From Oxytricha trifallax (taxonomy: Eukaryota > Ciliophora > Spirotrichea > Sporadotrichida > Oxytrichidae): a stretch of DNA of 64,000 bases. The notes below the pieces were generated by a model. It was not told the origin of the DNA and did no database searches. It saw only the letters and a list, made by a program, of their open reading frames with translations. Both the position numbers and the translations under genes were made by a program. Shown in pieces: positions 1 to 13,235 of this stretch; positions within the stretch are counted from its first letter, which is position 1, and each line of letters starts with the position of its first letter. The stretch spans positions 1 to 64,000 of the forward strand of contig ARYC01000157.1 of NCBI GenBank assembly GCA_000711775.1, written 5' to 3'.

Positions 1-253
1 GTTTCTGGATAGTTTGGAATCTCAGTAAACTTTACATCTTAAGTTTTCAATGCTTTCTTCTCTTCGCAGAGTATGGCTCTTAGAAATGAAATTAAGTATC
101 TTCCATTGTGGGCAAGAACAAACCAACTATATAATCAAGATGAGTTACTATGAGTTCATTTCCTTGTTGCACCAGGTAGCGGTGCAAATCCTCCTTGCTT
201 CTAAATCTCTGAATCAATTCTTGTGCTTGCACTCTTTTCTTTACATCATTCAT
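1..253 (-). pseudogene. TBE 22-kDa-type protein, N-terminal fragment (TBE-A)
   Basis: First ~80 codons of the 22-kDa-type TBE gene, read on the minus strand and cut by the window edge. It aligns with the intact TBE-B copy (40841-41625). The first Met codon used in B (ATG at 41625-41623) is ATT here (c to a change), so the first usable ATG is at 253-251. Small indels against B break the frame near 100-165. Function of the family is unknown to me; it is one of three TBE genes thought to take part in germline transposon excision or transposition. Confidence 0.7.
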
Positions 254-826
254 TGACTCAATCTTGTTTACAGATCTAAGAAATGATATTCAAATTTAAG
301 TTTATTGGTTTCAATTATATACCTTTGTAAAACTTACTATTAAATATGTGCATCCTATAGAAGGTCAACCTCTAAGAAGGATATTGAGAAGGTTTTGATA
401 ACTGGTTTCAAGCTTGAGAGATTGATATCAATTTCTACTGTTATAGTTCCATATTTTTAAATTTAAATTGGTACGTACTTAAATAGGAGAGCTCCTAAAA
501 TGCTAGTACTTAATTAGGAGCTTTAATTAATGCTAGTACTTAATTAGGAGCACCCTAAATTTAATTACAAAATCACAAAATACCTCCTAAAGCAGTACGT
601 ACTTAATTAGGTGCACCTCCTAAATAGGTACGTACTATAATCAACTTATTATTGAAAGTAAAAATGGTTACTTTCTCACCCATTTTTATAGCTGGATCGT
701 CTCTTAACACTCATATTTCTTCTCTAGTACTCCAAGAACCTCCCTTGAAACTTGTAGATTTGCAAAGCTCTCATATAAGCTCTCAGTTATAGAGGCAGTT
801 TTATAATTTTAAACTCAGATTTAATA
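254..826. promoter_or_regulatory. Divergent promoter region of TBE-A with palindromic repeats
   Basis: Region between the divergently transcribed 22-kDa (-) and 57-kDa (+) genes. At about 470-645 it holds several copies of a unit built on AGTACTTAATTAGGAGC, with palindromic cores GTACGTAC, TTAATTAA and CCTAATTAGG-like. The same array occurs in TBE-B at about 41830-41990. A binding or regulatory role is inferred from position and repetition only. Confidence 0.5.
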
Positions 827-2275
827 ATGAGCGCTAACATTTTAAGAAAAACAACAGCACTTCCATCAAACTAAATGAGACTTACCTTTGGCAGCAATAA
901 AAAGTGTGATAGCTGGCGAGATGAACTCTCATAAAGAACTACCAGAGATATCACTTGAGGTCTCTGTTATTAAAATAGAAATTAATAATAGAAAATAAAT
1001 GGCAAACAAGTGTGTGGGAGACAGAGAGGAGGAGAAAGGTATTAATGTAATTCCTATACAAACTGAAGAAATAGAAGTATACTTTTGTGAGCTGTGTGGA
1101 GAGATTTTGCTCATAAATCTAGCTGGTACAGGCATATGAAGGTTCATAAGGAAGCTAAGCCTACTGTATACTTAAAGAATGACAAAGTTGATGGAAAGTA
1201 TGATTGCTTTGAGTACCATAAGCAGTACTCTCACACAAGAGACTTAAAGAAGCATCTTTTAAAAGCCCACAAGAAAGAAATAGAAGTTCAAGATTAAGAC
1301 ACTCAACTAAAGTTGCTCAACAAAAGAAAAGCAAGGGAGCCTCTTTAAGTTGCTGAGCTTCAACAGGCAAGCGAATCAGAGTATGTGAGGATTGCACGCA
1401 ACCTCTTAGCATCAGAGGTCACTAAAATCATGATTAAAATATAATACAAGAAAATTCCAGTACTTGCAAAGATTGATTTAGATACTTCTCTCTAAAGCTA
1501 CCTAATTCTAGAGGACTCCTATGACAAGAAAGTTATGAAGGATCATCAGTATGCTTAAAAGGTATATCCTTTCAACTATCTCCTTAGTGATGATAAATAT
1601 TAAATGGAGTTTACTAATGAATATCAAGTACTCACTCAGGCTAAGTTTAAAGAGTGCAAATACTTAATAAAGCAAGATCCTGTTCTCCTAGCCAAAGATC
1701 ATGTAGCCTTCAGACTACCACTCTTTGAAATGACACTCAGAGATTTCATAACTGATCAAAGAAATCATAGATAGCTTGCATTAATATCAACCTAAGCTAT
1801 ACAAGGTATCAAAGAGCTTCATAAGTTAGGCTTTGTTCACAGAGATCTCAAGCCTGAGAATATAATGTTGAACTTTTCACCAGTAACAGTAACAATTATT
1901 GATTTCAACAGAGCCTTAAGAGTGGAAGTATCAAGGCTTGGAAGTGTAATGGGAACTCCAGGCTATTATCCAGAAAGAGAAGACTGGAGAGATGGAGACT
2001 TATAGTGGGATGTGTGGGCTTTAGCAGCAATTATAATAGAGATCGATATGCCTCGCAATGAATACTACTCTACAAGATGCGAGAAGGATGCTAAACAAAG
2101 AATAAGGCAATTTATTGAAAAAACAAGAGTATCTCAATCAATGAAACAAATGGCAGAGTCAATATTAATTAAACCAAACTCAAGATCAGACATATCAATA
2201 GAGCAGATAGAGTTGTGGTTAAGTAAGATAAACTTCAGACCTCTCCCACATGATCCAAAAGTGCATTTTGAGTGA
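827..2275 (+). pseudogene. TBE 57-kDa-type C2H2 zinc-finger/protein-kinase gene (TBE-A), two indels
   Basis: Starts MSANILRK (ATG 827), ends with TGA at 2273-2275. The N-terminal third has two C2H2-like fingers; the second has lost a Cys (CFEY instead of CFEC). The C-terminal half is a protein-kinase-like domain with HRDLKPEN (catalytic loop), IDFNRA in place of DFG, GTPGYYPERED (activation segment end) and WDVWALA. Many in-frame TAA/TAG codons fall at Gln positions. Against TBE-B a +1 change near 915 and a -1 change near 1099 put the stretch between them out of frame; from about 1100 to the stop the frame is open for ~390 codons. It is one sequencing error or one mutation away from an intact kinase half. 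Role in the element is unknown; kinase activity is inferred from motifs. Confidence 0.85.
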
Positions 2276-2317
2276 TTAAATTAAATACATTTACTATAAA
2301 TTTCAACATTAAAACCT

Positions 2318-2395
2318 ATTAATAACCCCAACCCCTAACAAATTCCCTACAAATCAAAGCACTTATAAACCTCATTAAGGGGTTTTGGGGTTTTG
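2318..2395. repeat. Right terminal inverted repeat of TBE-A
   Basis: 78 bp, from ATTAATAACCCCAACCCC to GGGGTTTTGGGGTTTTG. Inverted match to the left end of TBE-B (39690-39767). It contains C4A4-type repeats. Flanking trinucleotide on the right is ATT. Confidence 0.93.
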
Positions 2396-3190
2396 ATTTA
2401 CTAAAATATTTTGTTTTTAATGAGGAGTTACTTTATACCATATATATTATTGGTAGTTTTCATTCGAAGAAAAACTAATTTTTATTAGCATTCTTAGAAC
2501 CTAACGCTGAACCTTTTAATACAGTTCTTTTATTTAAGTGGTCAATCATTTAAATTTTAATTTAAATTAATTTTATTTAAATTTAAATAAATAAGCTTTG
2601 CTGGATAATTGACCATGTATATGTTGGTTAAAAATAAAAGTATTAAAAGATAAAATATTTATTTTATATAAAAGCCATAAATGTATCTTCAATGTACGTA
2701 CTAATTTATATTTTATAATTTAAATATGAATAAATTAATTGAAAAAATGCTATTAAACTAACATATGAATAAGGTTGTGTGATAATATGTATGATTTAAT
2801 AAAATACTGGAATGCATTTTTATAGATACATTGATATTCAATGATAAAGTAAATGGTTATTTTTAAGCATATTACTGAAGACTCAATCTTCAACTCTATT
2901 AATATATGATATAATTTTTAAATTATAAATTCAGGAAAATAATTAAATATAGTTAAGAAAAATGTTAATAGTCTAAAAGCAAATGATTTAATAAAAATTA
3001 ATAATTCCAATATAAAAAATAAATTTCAGCTGCAATCATAAGATTTGATTATTACATAAATAAAACAAAACTAATTAAATATAATATTTTAATAGATTTT
3101 GAGAAAAAAAATATTTACTTATATTACTGATTATGTGCCTCTTTACCAATAATACCAATATAGATGAAAGCTTAAATAAAAAATACAACG
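2396..3190. other. AT-rich germline-limited sequence
   Basis: About 800 bases of A/T-dominated sequence between TBE-A and the first coding-like island. I see no gene, RNA or element ends. It is typical of eliminated DNA in a ciliate micronucleus. Confidence 0.5.
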
Positions 3191-3196
3191 ATTATA

Positions 3197-3637
3197 ACCA
3201 TTAAGCACTAGAGAGGTTCATTGATTTGGAAAATTGTTGGAAAAGTACAATATTTTCCTGGATTAAAAATGTAAGGGGAACAATTACATATATACGCTGA
3301 GAAAAATAATATTGGTGGATATACTGGAGTGACAGGATATGAAGATCTTTTTAATATTAAAAATATACAGGAGTGTGGCGGTGTTGTCCTATATATAGAT
3401 GATTTATTTATTTTCTCATAAATGCTTATTCCTGTGCGCTAATTATAAATATTTTATCCATATATAGCATAATTCTGGCGATCTCATACTTTACCTTTTT
3501 CATATATATCCGCACTCATAAAGTTTACTTTCCAACCTCCAGTGAGATCCCTCATTTTAATGACTTATCCCATTCTCGCCAAGGTTTTTAAACTCTAAAA
3601 TCTGAGAAGATTAATTATGTTATACCCATACTTTTGA
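3197..3637 (+). CDS. Coding-like island, unknown product
   Basis: Open for 147 codons in the UAR=Gln code, ending at TGA 3635-3637; no ATG near its 5' edge. Base composition rises relative to the flanks between 3220 and 3620. Translation includes GGYTGVTGYEDLF and ECGGVVLYIDDLF, then a hydrophobic, Pro/Phe-rich tail. No family recognised. It could be a macronuclear-destined segment or a chance frame. A stretch near the start (HQRGSLIWKIVGKV) resembles HQRGSTIRKLIPKV in the next island, suggesting the two are diverged relatives. Confidence 0.35.
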
Positions 3638-3785
3638 CGAAATTTTAATGAGCATGAGGCCTCTTATAAGGATCACAGTAATGTTGAGATGGCATAACAC
3701 TTTCTTTTGAGATTTTTGATTTATATATAATATAAAAAGATTAACTTATTAATTACTATATTAACACTAAACTTATACTTAGGAC

Positions 3786-4226
3786 ACATATCAAAAATTG
3801 AAATTAGTCCTCTCTTCTGTATCGTCTTGCCAATCACCAGTCCAGTTACAACTGAGGCCTTATTAGTAGGACCACTAAAAAATATAATTTAAAGTGTTAC
3901 AAATAAAAGAATACTTTATGAAACTTTTATATTATGTGAGTGCTATACCTCCACCTGCATCTGATCTTTTACAGTACTTTTAAATATTTTATGTTGTTAA
4001 TTAAATCAATTTGTTTCCTATTATAAATCATAATTTTCACCAGAGGGGTAGCACTATAAGAAAATTAATACCTAAAGTTCATCAATTTCATATGGCTTTT
4101 ATGGTATATAGTCTTGAATTACCCAATACAAAAGCTGCTGAAGATTTTATAATAATTAGTTCTGTTCATTCGAACTTATCACTTAAGCCTTGGATATTTT
4201 TTAAAAATTAATTTCCAAATGTTTGA
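3786..4226 (+). CDS. Coding-like island, unknown product
   Basis: Open for 147 codons with UAR as Gln, ending at TGA 4224-4226. The best part is 4011-4211 (FHQRGSTIRKLIPKV, then EDFIIISSVHSNLSLKPW). A different frame over 3780-3880 also reads plausibly (ISPLFCIVLPITSPVTTEA), so an intron or excised segment may lie between them. No family recognised. Chance cannot be excluded at this AT content. Confidence 0.3.
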
Positions 4227-5531
4227 TAATTTCTCATTTCATTTAATAATATGTTTTTTAATATATGCCTCTTTTACATAACCACTTTTTGAGTTTCATT
4301 TTCTTCTATTCATCCTTGAGCATGACTGATATAATTGCTAATAATTCACACAAATCGCTCAAAATTATACAATAAGGGCACACTCATTTTGAAAAAATTA
4401 ATCATGCCTATTATTTTAATCATTACATATATACAATTATATATTATATTCTTGATTCAAGTATACAGAAGTAGTCTTACAATAAATCTAGATATTTCAA
4501 TAAATTAAGTATGTTATTAAAAAAGATTTAAGCAGCTTCGAATAAATTTAAAGAAAGATTGCAGTGAGGTTATTTTTAACAACTAAATACATTTTTAGAA
4601 ACAAACAATTTTAAAATTAAGTGTTATAATGAAAGATTGTTTATCTTAGTATTAAACTTATATTAACATTTAGAACTTCCTATTAAGAATTATAGAAAAT
4701 AATACATTGAAGGAATAGTTATACAGGGTGTAAATTAAACTAAAATCATGAACTATGCAAAAATGTTTCTTTAAATGTGTCAAATGTCATGTAAAAATGA
4801 ATCAGAAGCTCTATACCTTGTTAGGTTTCACTCTTACTTATAATTTTCATGTATGTATCAATGAGTGTATTTTGAATGAGCTGTTAAATATGAGCCTCTT
4901 TAATTTCAGTATGAGCTTCAAAACCTTCGTAGACTTGTAGAGCAATATTGTTAAACAATACTTTGATTTAGGGTTTAAGAAAGAACGGGAATCTTGTATT
5001 TATAATTGCTAAGATTTTAAATTTCTTGTTAACACTTATTACACATTTTTTGTGCAATTATTTGAATGATATTAGTAAAAGACAACTGATGAAGTAATTA
5101 TATTTGGTAGAGAAACTGATTATTTTGGTATTCTTAGAAATTTGAAATTATAAGTATGAGCAAAATTTATTTATTAGCTTTTAATGTTTATATAATTAAA
5201 ATTAAAGAGATTGATCAAATCTAATTTAACGATAAAAATATGGATGTCTCACTTAAAATAAGATTATATTCAAAAATTTTAGTGTTAAAACTTTGAATTA
5301 TGATTACACAATTATTAAAAAGGTGTTGAACTTGCTGAAATTAATTTTATAATATTGCTTATTCTATGATAAATAGTATACGAGTCTACATTTGATTCCA
5401 GAAGAAACTCATGAGTATAAAGTTAAAAATTTAGAAACTAAAGTTTATTAAATGTTGATTAAAATTTAAATATATTTGTCTTTAATTTTATGAAAGAATA
5501 CACGAAAGTTAAGTATTCCATAGGCTAAAAC
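4227..5531. other. AT-rich sequence without supported genes
   Basis: Low-complexity A/T sequence. Short frames here (for example around 4755-4940) have AT-driven composition and no conservation that I can see. Presumed eliminated DNA. Confidence 0.45.
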
Positions 5532-5960
5532 ATGGAAGAATAGCTACTAGAAATGTATGATAACATAAAGAATGGACGTGGCTACTTGGGATGTATCGCC
5601 ATAGGGAATAAGCTTTTAGAAGTAGTAGAAGATACCATTAAAAATATTTATAGTTGTGGAGCTGAAAGGTAACAAATAATAGGAATATTTGCGAGTTGAT
5701 ACAAGTAAGCGAAGTAAAGAGTCCAATCATAAGTAACCCCTAACAGGAATTCCTAAACAGTCTTTGTTAGTTCATCAGCAAAGCAGAGTCAAAGATTTTA
5801 AGATCAAAGCTGATAAGAAGAAGATTGTGCTCACTGCTAAGAGCACAACAAAGAGTAAAGAGGATATCTTAGAAAACTATGAGTATATTTAAAGAATTTG
5901 TCGTAGATAGGCTGACTATCATTATTATTAGGTATATGTTGGTTTATAACTTCCGCTATA
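5532..5960 (+). pseudogene. Coding-like segment related to 18590-18880 (copy 1)
   Basis: ATG 5532 opens MEEQLLEMYDNIKNGRGYLG, runs 55 codons to a TGA at 5697-5699, and similarity to the copy at 18.6 kb continues beyond it: where this copy has agt tga tac aag, the other has agt tta tac aag. Shared features include YDN, a CGA/CGC motif, an isoleucine/phenylalanine stretch and YKQ. Downstream in another frame is DYHYYQVYVG, matching SSYYH in the other copy. Each copy has a different lesion, so these look like diverged duplicated gene segments. Product unknown. Confidence 0.45.
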
Positions 5961-7338
5961 TAAAACTTATAAATTGTTCAAGAATTATCTATTTTGATGC
6001 TTGTTATTATTACAATTATGTAAAAATTTTATATTTTATTCAAAAATATTAGTAAAATAGAATACTAATTAATTTTACCGTGGAACTCAGCTGCAGTCTA
6101 TTACACATTTGCTAAGGAAGTGTAAATAGAATAATTAAAACAAATAAATATATATCTTTACTTAAATTGATGATGGAGCATATTCGCTCTATATAATTGA
6201 ATATACTTAATTGTTAATATTACTTTTACAATTATTTGGTAATAGTTGAAATTCTATATAAATTCTAAACAATGCTTTCTTTACTTGTTAACTTTTTATT
6301 TTTAGTTTAAAGTTATGTCTGAAAGTGATTTTTATGACAAAAATTCAATACTGTTCCCATACTGTCTATCATTAGTAAATTTACTAATATTTTTATTTAT
6401 AAAACAGACTATACGAACTTAAATGTAAATAGACATGCTGCTTATTCTGAGTAAATTATCATTTAAATCATTGATTGCATACTCTTTTAGTAATTAAACT
6501 TATCACCATAAATTAAATTTATATTAGCAACTAGCTTTTAAGTTATATTTTAAATATTCATTGCATTGGGGCAACATTTCAACATTCTGAATAACACATA
6601 TAAATTTTTAAAATATTTTTAAAAGTATTATTTAATAAACAATACAAAGAATTAATTTTTATTATTTTTGATATGCTTAAAATAGTTTTTCAAAATTAGC
6701 TTTTTCAATTTTTCTTATAAATTCAAAATAATTTTAATCAATAGGGGATAATGAGTAAGTTGATTATCTAATTGTTTATTTTTTCTTGCTATTATTTGCT
6801 AATATCGAGGTAATTATGCGATAACAAATATATCAACTTGATATAATATGACATCTTAAACAAATTAATTTATAACTATTCCATTGATGTTTAGTATTCA
6901 ATTAGTTTAGAAAACTAATATATAAATAAATTATTAATGATAAAAAATTCTATAAATATCCTCATTCAATTATTAATGGAAGTGATTGATATATTTATTG
7001 CATGAAAAATAGCAATAACATATAGGAAGGGGTTCTAGGAATGATAAGCTCATTTAGTATGAATAGTCATGTTTTATTTAATTAAAAATTTGAGTAGCCA
7101 AATTGTTATTTAAATTTCTTAATCAATATAAGATCCCTTCTTATTATAATGTTGAGGAAGATGGATATGATGACGAATAATAGATGGAGTAAGTTTAATT
7201 AAAAAAATTATTTATAAATTATAAACTTTAGAAATGATTGAGTAATCGTCATCATTAACAAGAAGAATGATGACTCTAAAGAGAAACAAAAAATTTAATT
7301 TTGGAAAGAAATCAAATCTAACACCTGATATAAATAAT
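5961..7338. other. AT-rich sequence without supported genes
   Basis: A/T-dominated; no coding-like island, repeat family or element end recognised. Confidence 0.45.
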
Positions 7339-7623
7339 TCAAGCAAATTAATAATTTTTAATTATTCTACAACTTCTCCATTAGTAAGATTCAAATTAAA
7401 ATATATTAGTAATAATCAACTAACATAAAACTAGTTATAATTAATGAATGGGAGTAAGTCCTTTTTGTGCCCACTTATTTACAGGGTTTCTCTCCTCAAT
7501 TTCTAATTTTCTTTCATAAGCTTCTTCTTTTTTGCTAGTTTTTTGTGTATATTAGTCTCTTTCATTCCTTATTTACTCGAATAAATATCCTGGAATAGAG
7601 ATGATAACCTAGTTGTCTATCAT
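7339..7623 (-). CDS. Coding-like island, charged 94-residue frame
   Basis: On the minus strand ATG 7623 to TGA 7339 is open for 95 codons with UAR as Gln. The first 65 residues look like real protein: MIDNQVIISIPGYLFEQ, then a charged helix-like stretch (TSKKEEAYERKLEIEER), then NPVNKWAQKGLTPIHQL. GC is higher over 7440-7620 than in the flanks, while the last 25 codons are AT-rich filler. The plus strand also offers a GTAAGT...TTTACAG pair at 7453-7482, but the minus-strand reading is better. No family assigned. Confidence 0.45.
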
Positions 7624-10600
7624 TCTGAATGTAGTGAGTAATCAATAAGTGTATTGCATAAATAAATTATAAAATTCTATCACAATTAATCAAACACTAA
7701 GATTGATTATTAAATCTAATTATTCTTTAAGAATTATTATAGTGGCAAAAAATAAGCAAATTTTTCTTACTTTTGCCCCATTTAAAACTTTTTAATTCAA
7801 ATCAAAAATACTAATTTATACTCTATTCATTATCTTCTATTTAATTAACTTATTATAATTTGTTAAATGATAATAAAACTATTAAATCTGTTTAATAATT
7901 CTGATGGATATTTTAAATAATTATTTTGATAATTATTAATGTCATAATTATATTATTTGACATAAATCAGAATTTTTAAATCAACATTAAATATTCAAAA
8001 TGAACAACTATTATTAATTTTTATAAATATTATTGGTTTATTTGGAATTATTCAGATTAATATATATTTAAGAATTTTAAATTGCCTAACAATAAATGTT
8101 TAAGTAGAAGATTAATAATGATAGTAATCTGATGAAAAACTAAAAAGTTTATTCCTTACATTTGCACTGTTTATATTGTTTAAATTATAAAATTTAAAAA
8201 ACCAATTTTTTCTAATCTTATATTAAGTTATTAAATAGAAAAAAAAATCAGTTAAATATAAAGAATCATTATTTATACAATTCACTTAATGCGACTAATT
8301 ATAATCAGACTCATAAGTTAATATCGTTGCATTTAAATTTAAGACATTAACATCTATAAAATTTTTAATTTTACGTAGAGATTTGGGTAGAATTCAATTT
8401 AAAAAGCTAGCTAAGTTATATATATATATAATCTCCAAATAGAAATTCTATAGTCTAAGATATTGTTACTATTCTCTAAGCCGGATCATTATACTTCATT
8501 TGATTGTTTTAAAGTTAAACTTACAGAATATTGATTTTATTATATGAGTTGTTATGAATCTTGTGAAGCATATTTGGATTCTTCATTGATATAATTTGAG
8601 TAAATTATTTGAATAAAAAACTAGAAACATATAAATTTAATACTTCTTTTAAGATTAAACAGTTTGAACTATTACTTATATGAATTTAAAATATAACATG
8701 CATGCAGTTTGAATTTAAAGTAAAAGTATAAACTCGCTAGTTAATAATATTTGAATATTTGGTCCAAGATTGTGATCAAAATCATATTATCTAACTTTAA
8801 AAAATGGTTTTCTTGACCGCCGTATTTGAATATTTCAAATACATGGGTTTGCATGCATATGGAAGATGTTGTTGCAAGTTACTTAAACGTTTTGTGACAT
8901 TTCTACCAAACTCTAAAAGTATATTTTAAAGTCAAGCAATCCTAGGTAAGAGTTGATTGGTGGTTGGAGACATTGCAATTGAGGATTTTAAAAGGGACTC
9001 ATCTTTACGACTGTGACTTAAATATCTAAACATTATCTAATCTTGTACTCTAGAAAAATGTTTCAACGCATTTTAAATATATTTTGTGAAATTTAATTCA
9101 TAGTTATTCTAAAAGTATATTTTTAAGTAAAGCAATCGAAGATAAGTGCCAATATTATGCTAGAGCCATTGGTCATGTGTACCTGAAAAGTACCAATTAT
9201 AAAAGGCCTCTTTTTATTTAATATCAATAAATTATTTATGGAATCAGTGTTACAATATTTTTTTCAACTTTCAAATAAATTCTTTTCTATTAAATTAATA
9301 TCGATTGATAATTTTTTTCTGATATTTTGTTTTCATCAAAAAAGTTATAATTAAAATGTTTATTTAAGTTCATATTTTATATGTTCATGCCAATTATTGT
9401 TTTTAATATTGATTTTTAATTTTTCAATTAAGCCATTTTCATAATTAATAGTTATTGATATTAGCCAGCTTTAGAAAAAAACTTTACATAATTATTTAAA
9501 AACATATAAATTCATCCCCTTTCAGATAATATCAGCCTAAATTATATGTTTATTAAAATCCTTTTATAATTTTCATAAAATCATTTTATTTTCTTAGTTA
9601 AGTGCTTATTCTATCTCAAACTCAATTTTTTTAAATCATAAGATGCTAAGTAGTTTTATTAAGTTTCCCATTCTTTGCTTGAGTATTGCCTTTTATAAAT
9701 TATCGTCCTTTAATTTTATCATTAACTCTAGCATTTGCTAGATAATACTAGAATATAATAAGAATGACATTATCACTAATTTTTAGATTAGATGTAGACT
9801 TAGACATATTTTTGTTTGGTTATTAACTTGGATAGATGTTTTTTATCTAGTTTTATAAGTTGTGTGTATCAATTGCCATGCTTATTGTTCATCACAATTG
9901 ATTATATCATTAAGTGGTATTATTCAAACATATTCCTGCTGAAAATTTCTCTTATTTAATTATAGTGTTTAATAATGAGTTTTAAATCTCTTCTTTGGGG
10001 AGTCAGCAAATCAGTTTTTAGTAATATTTCTGAGATTTATTACATTTTTCTAATTATATTTTTGTCCCTACTCTTTTTTTATCAGTTGTAATTGAATATG
10101 AATTTAAACCAATTTCAATATAGTTTAAGCCCTCTTACATTGACCCAAATTTTCCTATTCAAGTATTAAAGATTGTCATTTCGCTTTTTTTTATTTAATA
10201 ATAGTACCTGAGTTAATACATAAATAATTGGGATAATTGCAACTTTAATGATATAAAAATAGTAGAAAAAAATTATTTTGCTTAAAAAAACAAAAATCAC
10301 ATCTTTTAATTTTATTGCTTATATTGATTAAGTTCTGATCTTGAAAAAATTAATAAATAAATGCTTTACCATATTCGAAATATTTCAATATAGCAAAAGT
10401 ATTTGCTGATTAAATTTTAAACTGAATGATGTTTTTACTTAAGTATATTAAAAATTAATATTATAATTTTTGACTTGTCAAAAATTACTTATATATCTAT
10501 ATTTTAGTTATTATTAGGTTTATAATAATTTCAAATTAATGAAAAATGGCATTATAAAAATATCACTGCAAAATTATTTGCCAAATTATTTTTTTATATA

Positions 10601-13235
10601 TCAGAAGATAATAAATTATAATTCAAGAGCAGATGAAAGAAATTTATGATATAACAAATGTAAATGAATTTAAACACTAAACTTGAAATTAAATTATTGA
10701 AAATGCCTCAATTAATAAAATAAAATAAAAGTATTTAAAATATTATATGAATCTCATCGAAAACAAGCGCAATTTGAGTTTAGCACTTGTTATTTTAATT
10801 TTAACTTGTATTAATTATCATCTTAGAATTTAAATACATAATGCCTATCATCAGATATAGTTATCTTATGAAATAAATTTATTGAAAAATGCTTTTCTTT
10901 TTTCTTGCATTGAATTTAACTTTTTTGAGAAGTAAACAATAATTTTCACAATTTAAAATGTGAATTGTTATAGGGGAATTTATTAAAGTATGATTAGATT
11001 TTTAATAGGTATGAAGCTTATTACCTCACCAGATACTTGATTATCGCAGCTTGGCATAACAGCTTAGGTTAGGACAGCAATAAAAATTAAAAAAATAATG
11101 TAAACTAGAATAGAATTAAATCAGATTATTCTTATAAATTTGCATTCATTTACATTTCTTAATAAATGGACAATAAAAATGATGTGCGGAGACAATTTTA
11201 CTAATAGCAGCTAATTTTTATTGTAATTAGGAACAATAATGATTTAAATTAAAACTCAAAATTCTAAATAGATAGCCGCTTATTCTTGGTATTTATTCAT
11301 TACATTTATTCATAAAACTACTTTAAATTGTGCAAATCATTCAATTAAAATTAATTTGAAGATGCTCATATTTATAAGCTAGAATTAGTATTTATATAAT
11401 AATTGCTGATATCTCTTCCTTAAAAAATGAGATACTGCTTTAACTTATCAAAATATGCAATTTAATTGTTTATTGCTTCATCATCAAGATGTATATCTGC
11501 TGAAATTAATCATTTATTCTAATAATTACAATATCCCTCACTTTTACATCAATTGTCCAAATTTATCAAGAGTTGCATGCAGAGAAATACTAGTAAAAAC
11601 GAGTGTCTCTCTAGTATTAAATTCCCTTTATGATTAATATGCTTAAATATTATGTAAATTAAGAAGTTGATTGATAGAAATGTAGTAACACACCTCATAA
11701 GTTTCCTTAATTGTTATGAAAACTAGCACGACAAAGAAAATTCTAGTTATGGTAAAATCATTCTTAAAGAGGAGTGAGAAGAAAACGAATAATAATATGA
11801 AAAGGTAAAAGCCCACTTCAATGCTGAATAATGATGAAAAACAAATTAGCATCATAATTTTATGTTTCATTGTTTTCATTATAAATTAAAAAGTGATGTC
11901 TTTTTTAGATATTTGCAGCTATCCTATGTTAAAAGAGCAAAGATAATTGTTTCAATGTCAGCGTAGTATGTTTAATTGTCCTTCCTGAATTATTCAAGTT
12001 TAACTCGTCTTTATTTCTGTTACTTAATGCTCTAAAATGCAAATTTGATTCATTTGCTTCCATTTGAATGACTATAATGTTTATTTTCTTAAAGTATTTT
12101 TTATATTATAATATGTATTTGTAAAACAGTTGTATTCTTGATTTTAATACAGTAATAATTTAATCTGACCATTTTAAATGAAAATAAGTACTAATATAAT
12201 TCTTATGAAATTCACATTTATTATTTGTAAAATAAAAATTACCTTTAAATTTTCAATGATAACTGGATTGTATGGGTTGAAATTTCTAGGTCTCTTATGA
12301 TCCCCGGTCAAGGTTCTTTTTATTTCTTAAAACAAATCATATATTAATTATTTATAAAACAACATATTAAAGTTTGTGCAATTAATTTAATATTTAGGCA
12401 TGCTATTTATTGGCTTCTTTTTAGATAAAAATATATGTTCAATTCCCATAATGAATTATTCTTGATCATTTCTCAAAACGAAGTGGTTCTTATATTACTT
12501 ATAATCATTATTATACTTTTTTTTCAAATTAAAATTATTAAGACAAAAAAGTTTATTTTTCAAGTAAATTAAATTAAATCTACCATAAAATATAAAAAAT
12601 AATTATATATATTGGGAATATTTGCAGAATTGAAAATTTTATTAATTAATCTATTAACAGTTGATTATTTTAAATTTATGCTAGATTAATATCCTTTTTA
12701 CTAAATAAAGAACCTTAATTAATATTTTCAAATCTACTTTCTACATTCTTACAATCAATATATGTTATAATAATGTATTAATTTTAATTAATACTACTTT
12801 TAAAAAATTTTTAAAAATCACAATTTATATTATAAATTTTTCAGCAAATATTAGTCATTTTTTCTATGATTGATAAAACATATTTTTAATTTTATTAATA
12901 TTATTTCTAAATGCAGTTGTTGAATTTTATTTAAATTCATCTATAATAATCTGTTATAAGATGTATATATTTATTATTAATTATTTATCTTATTTTACAA
13001 TAATCCCATGATATAAAAATGACAAAAGTATAATGATAAATATCTAAAATAATTCAATAATTATATTTGCTATTTGAATAACGTCTTTTAATTGTGAGAA
13101 AATTTATATGAACAATTTTATTATACAATCTATATTTATTTTTAATCATAATTGTTACTTAGTGATTTCATTAGATGCTTATTATTATTGCTTTTAATCT
13201 TCCATTTGCTCTTTCAACAATCTTTAGGTTAAATT
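7624..13235. other. Long AT-rich germline-limited stretch
   Basis: About 5.6 kb of A/T-dominated DNA with no supported gene. Frames at 11455-11637 and 11643-11879 have AT-driven composition only. One local duplication is visible: CTAAAAGTATATTTTAAAGT at 8913 recurs, diverged, at 9109 together with ~40 bases of following sequence. Confidence 0.5.
8895..9150. repeat. Diverged local direct repeat, ~196-bp period
   Basis: The block at about 8913-8952 (CTAAAAGTATATTTT, AAGCAATC, GATAAG-like) recurs at about 9109-9148 with a few substitutions. No known element recognised; an old tandem duplication is the simplest reading. Confidence 0.45.

Larger units (their letters stand above)
1..2395 (+). mobile_element. 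TBE-A, telomere-bearing element, left part outside window
   Basis: Right-hand part of a TBE transposon. It ends at 2395 in a 78-bp terminal repeat finishing GGGGTTTTGGGGTTTTG, the G4T4 telomere repeat. The 5' fragment of the 22-kDa-type gene (-) and the whole 57-kDa-type zinc-finger/kinase gene (+) are present; the transposase lies off the window. It matches TBE-B (39690-43757) along its length and shares B's promoter motif. The flank after the element is ATT. Element identity is from established knowledge of Oxytricha TBEs plus the visible telomeric ends. Confidence 0.93.

Noticed and set aside
7345-7600. U-box-like pattern (GYLFEQ...AYERKLEIEERNPV...LTPI)
   Set aside because: Spacing and core residues do not match well enough to name the domain; kept as an unassigned coding-like island.
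11455-11879. Two frames of 60 and 78 codons on opposite strands
   Set aside because: AT-driven hydrophobic composition in DNA without coding signal; expected by chance.
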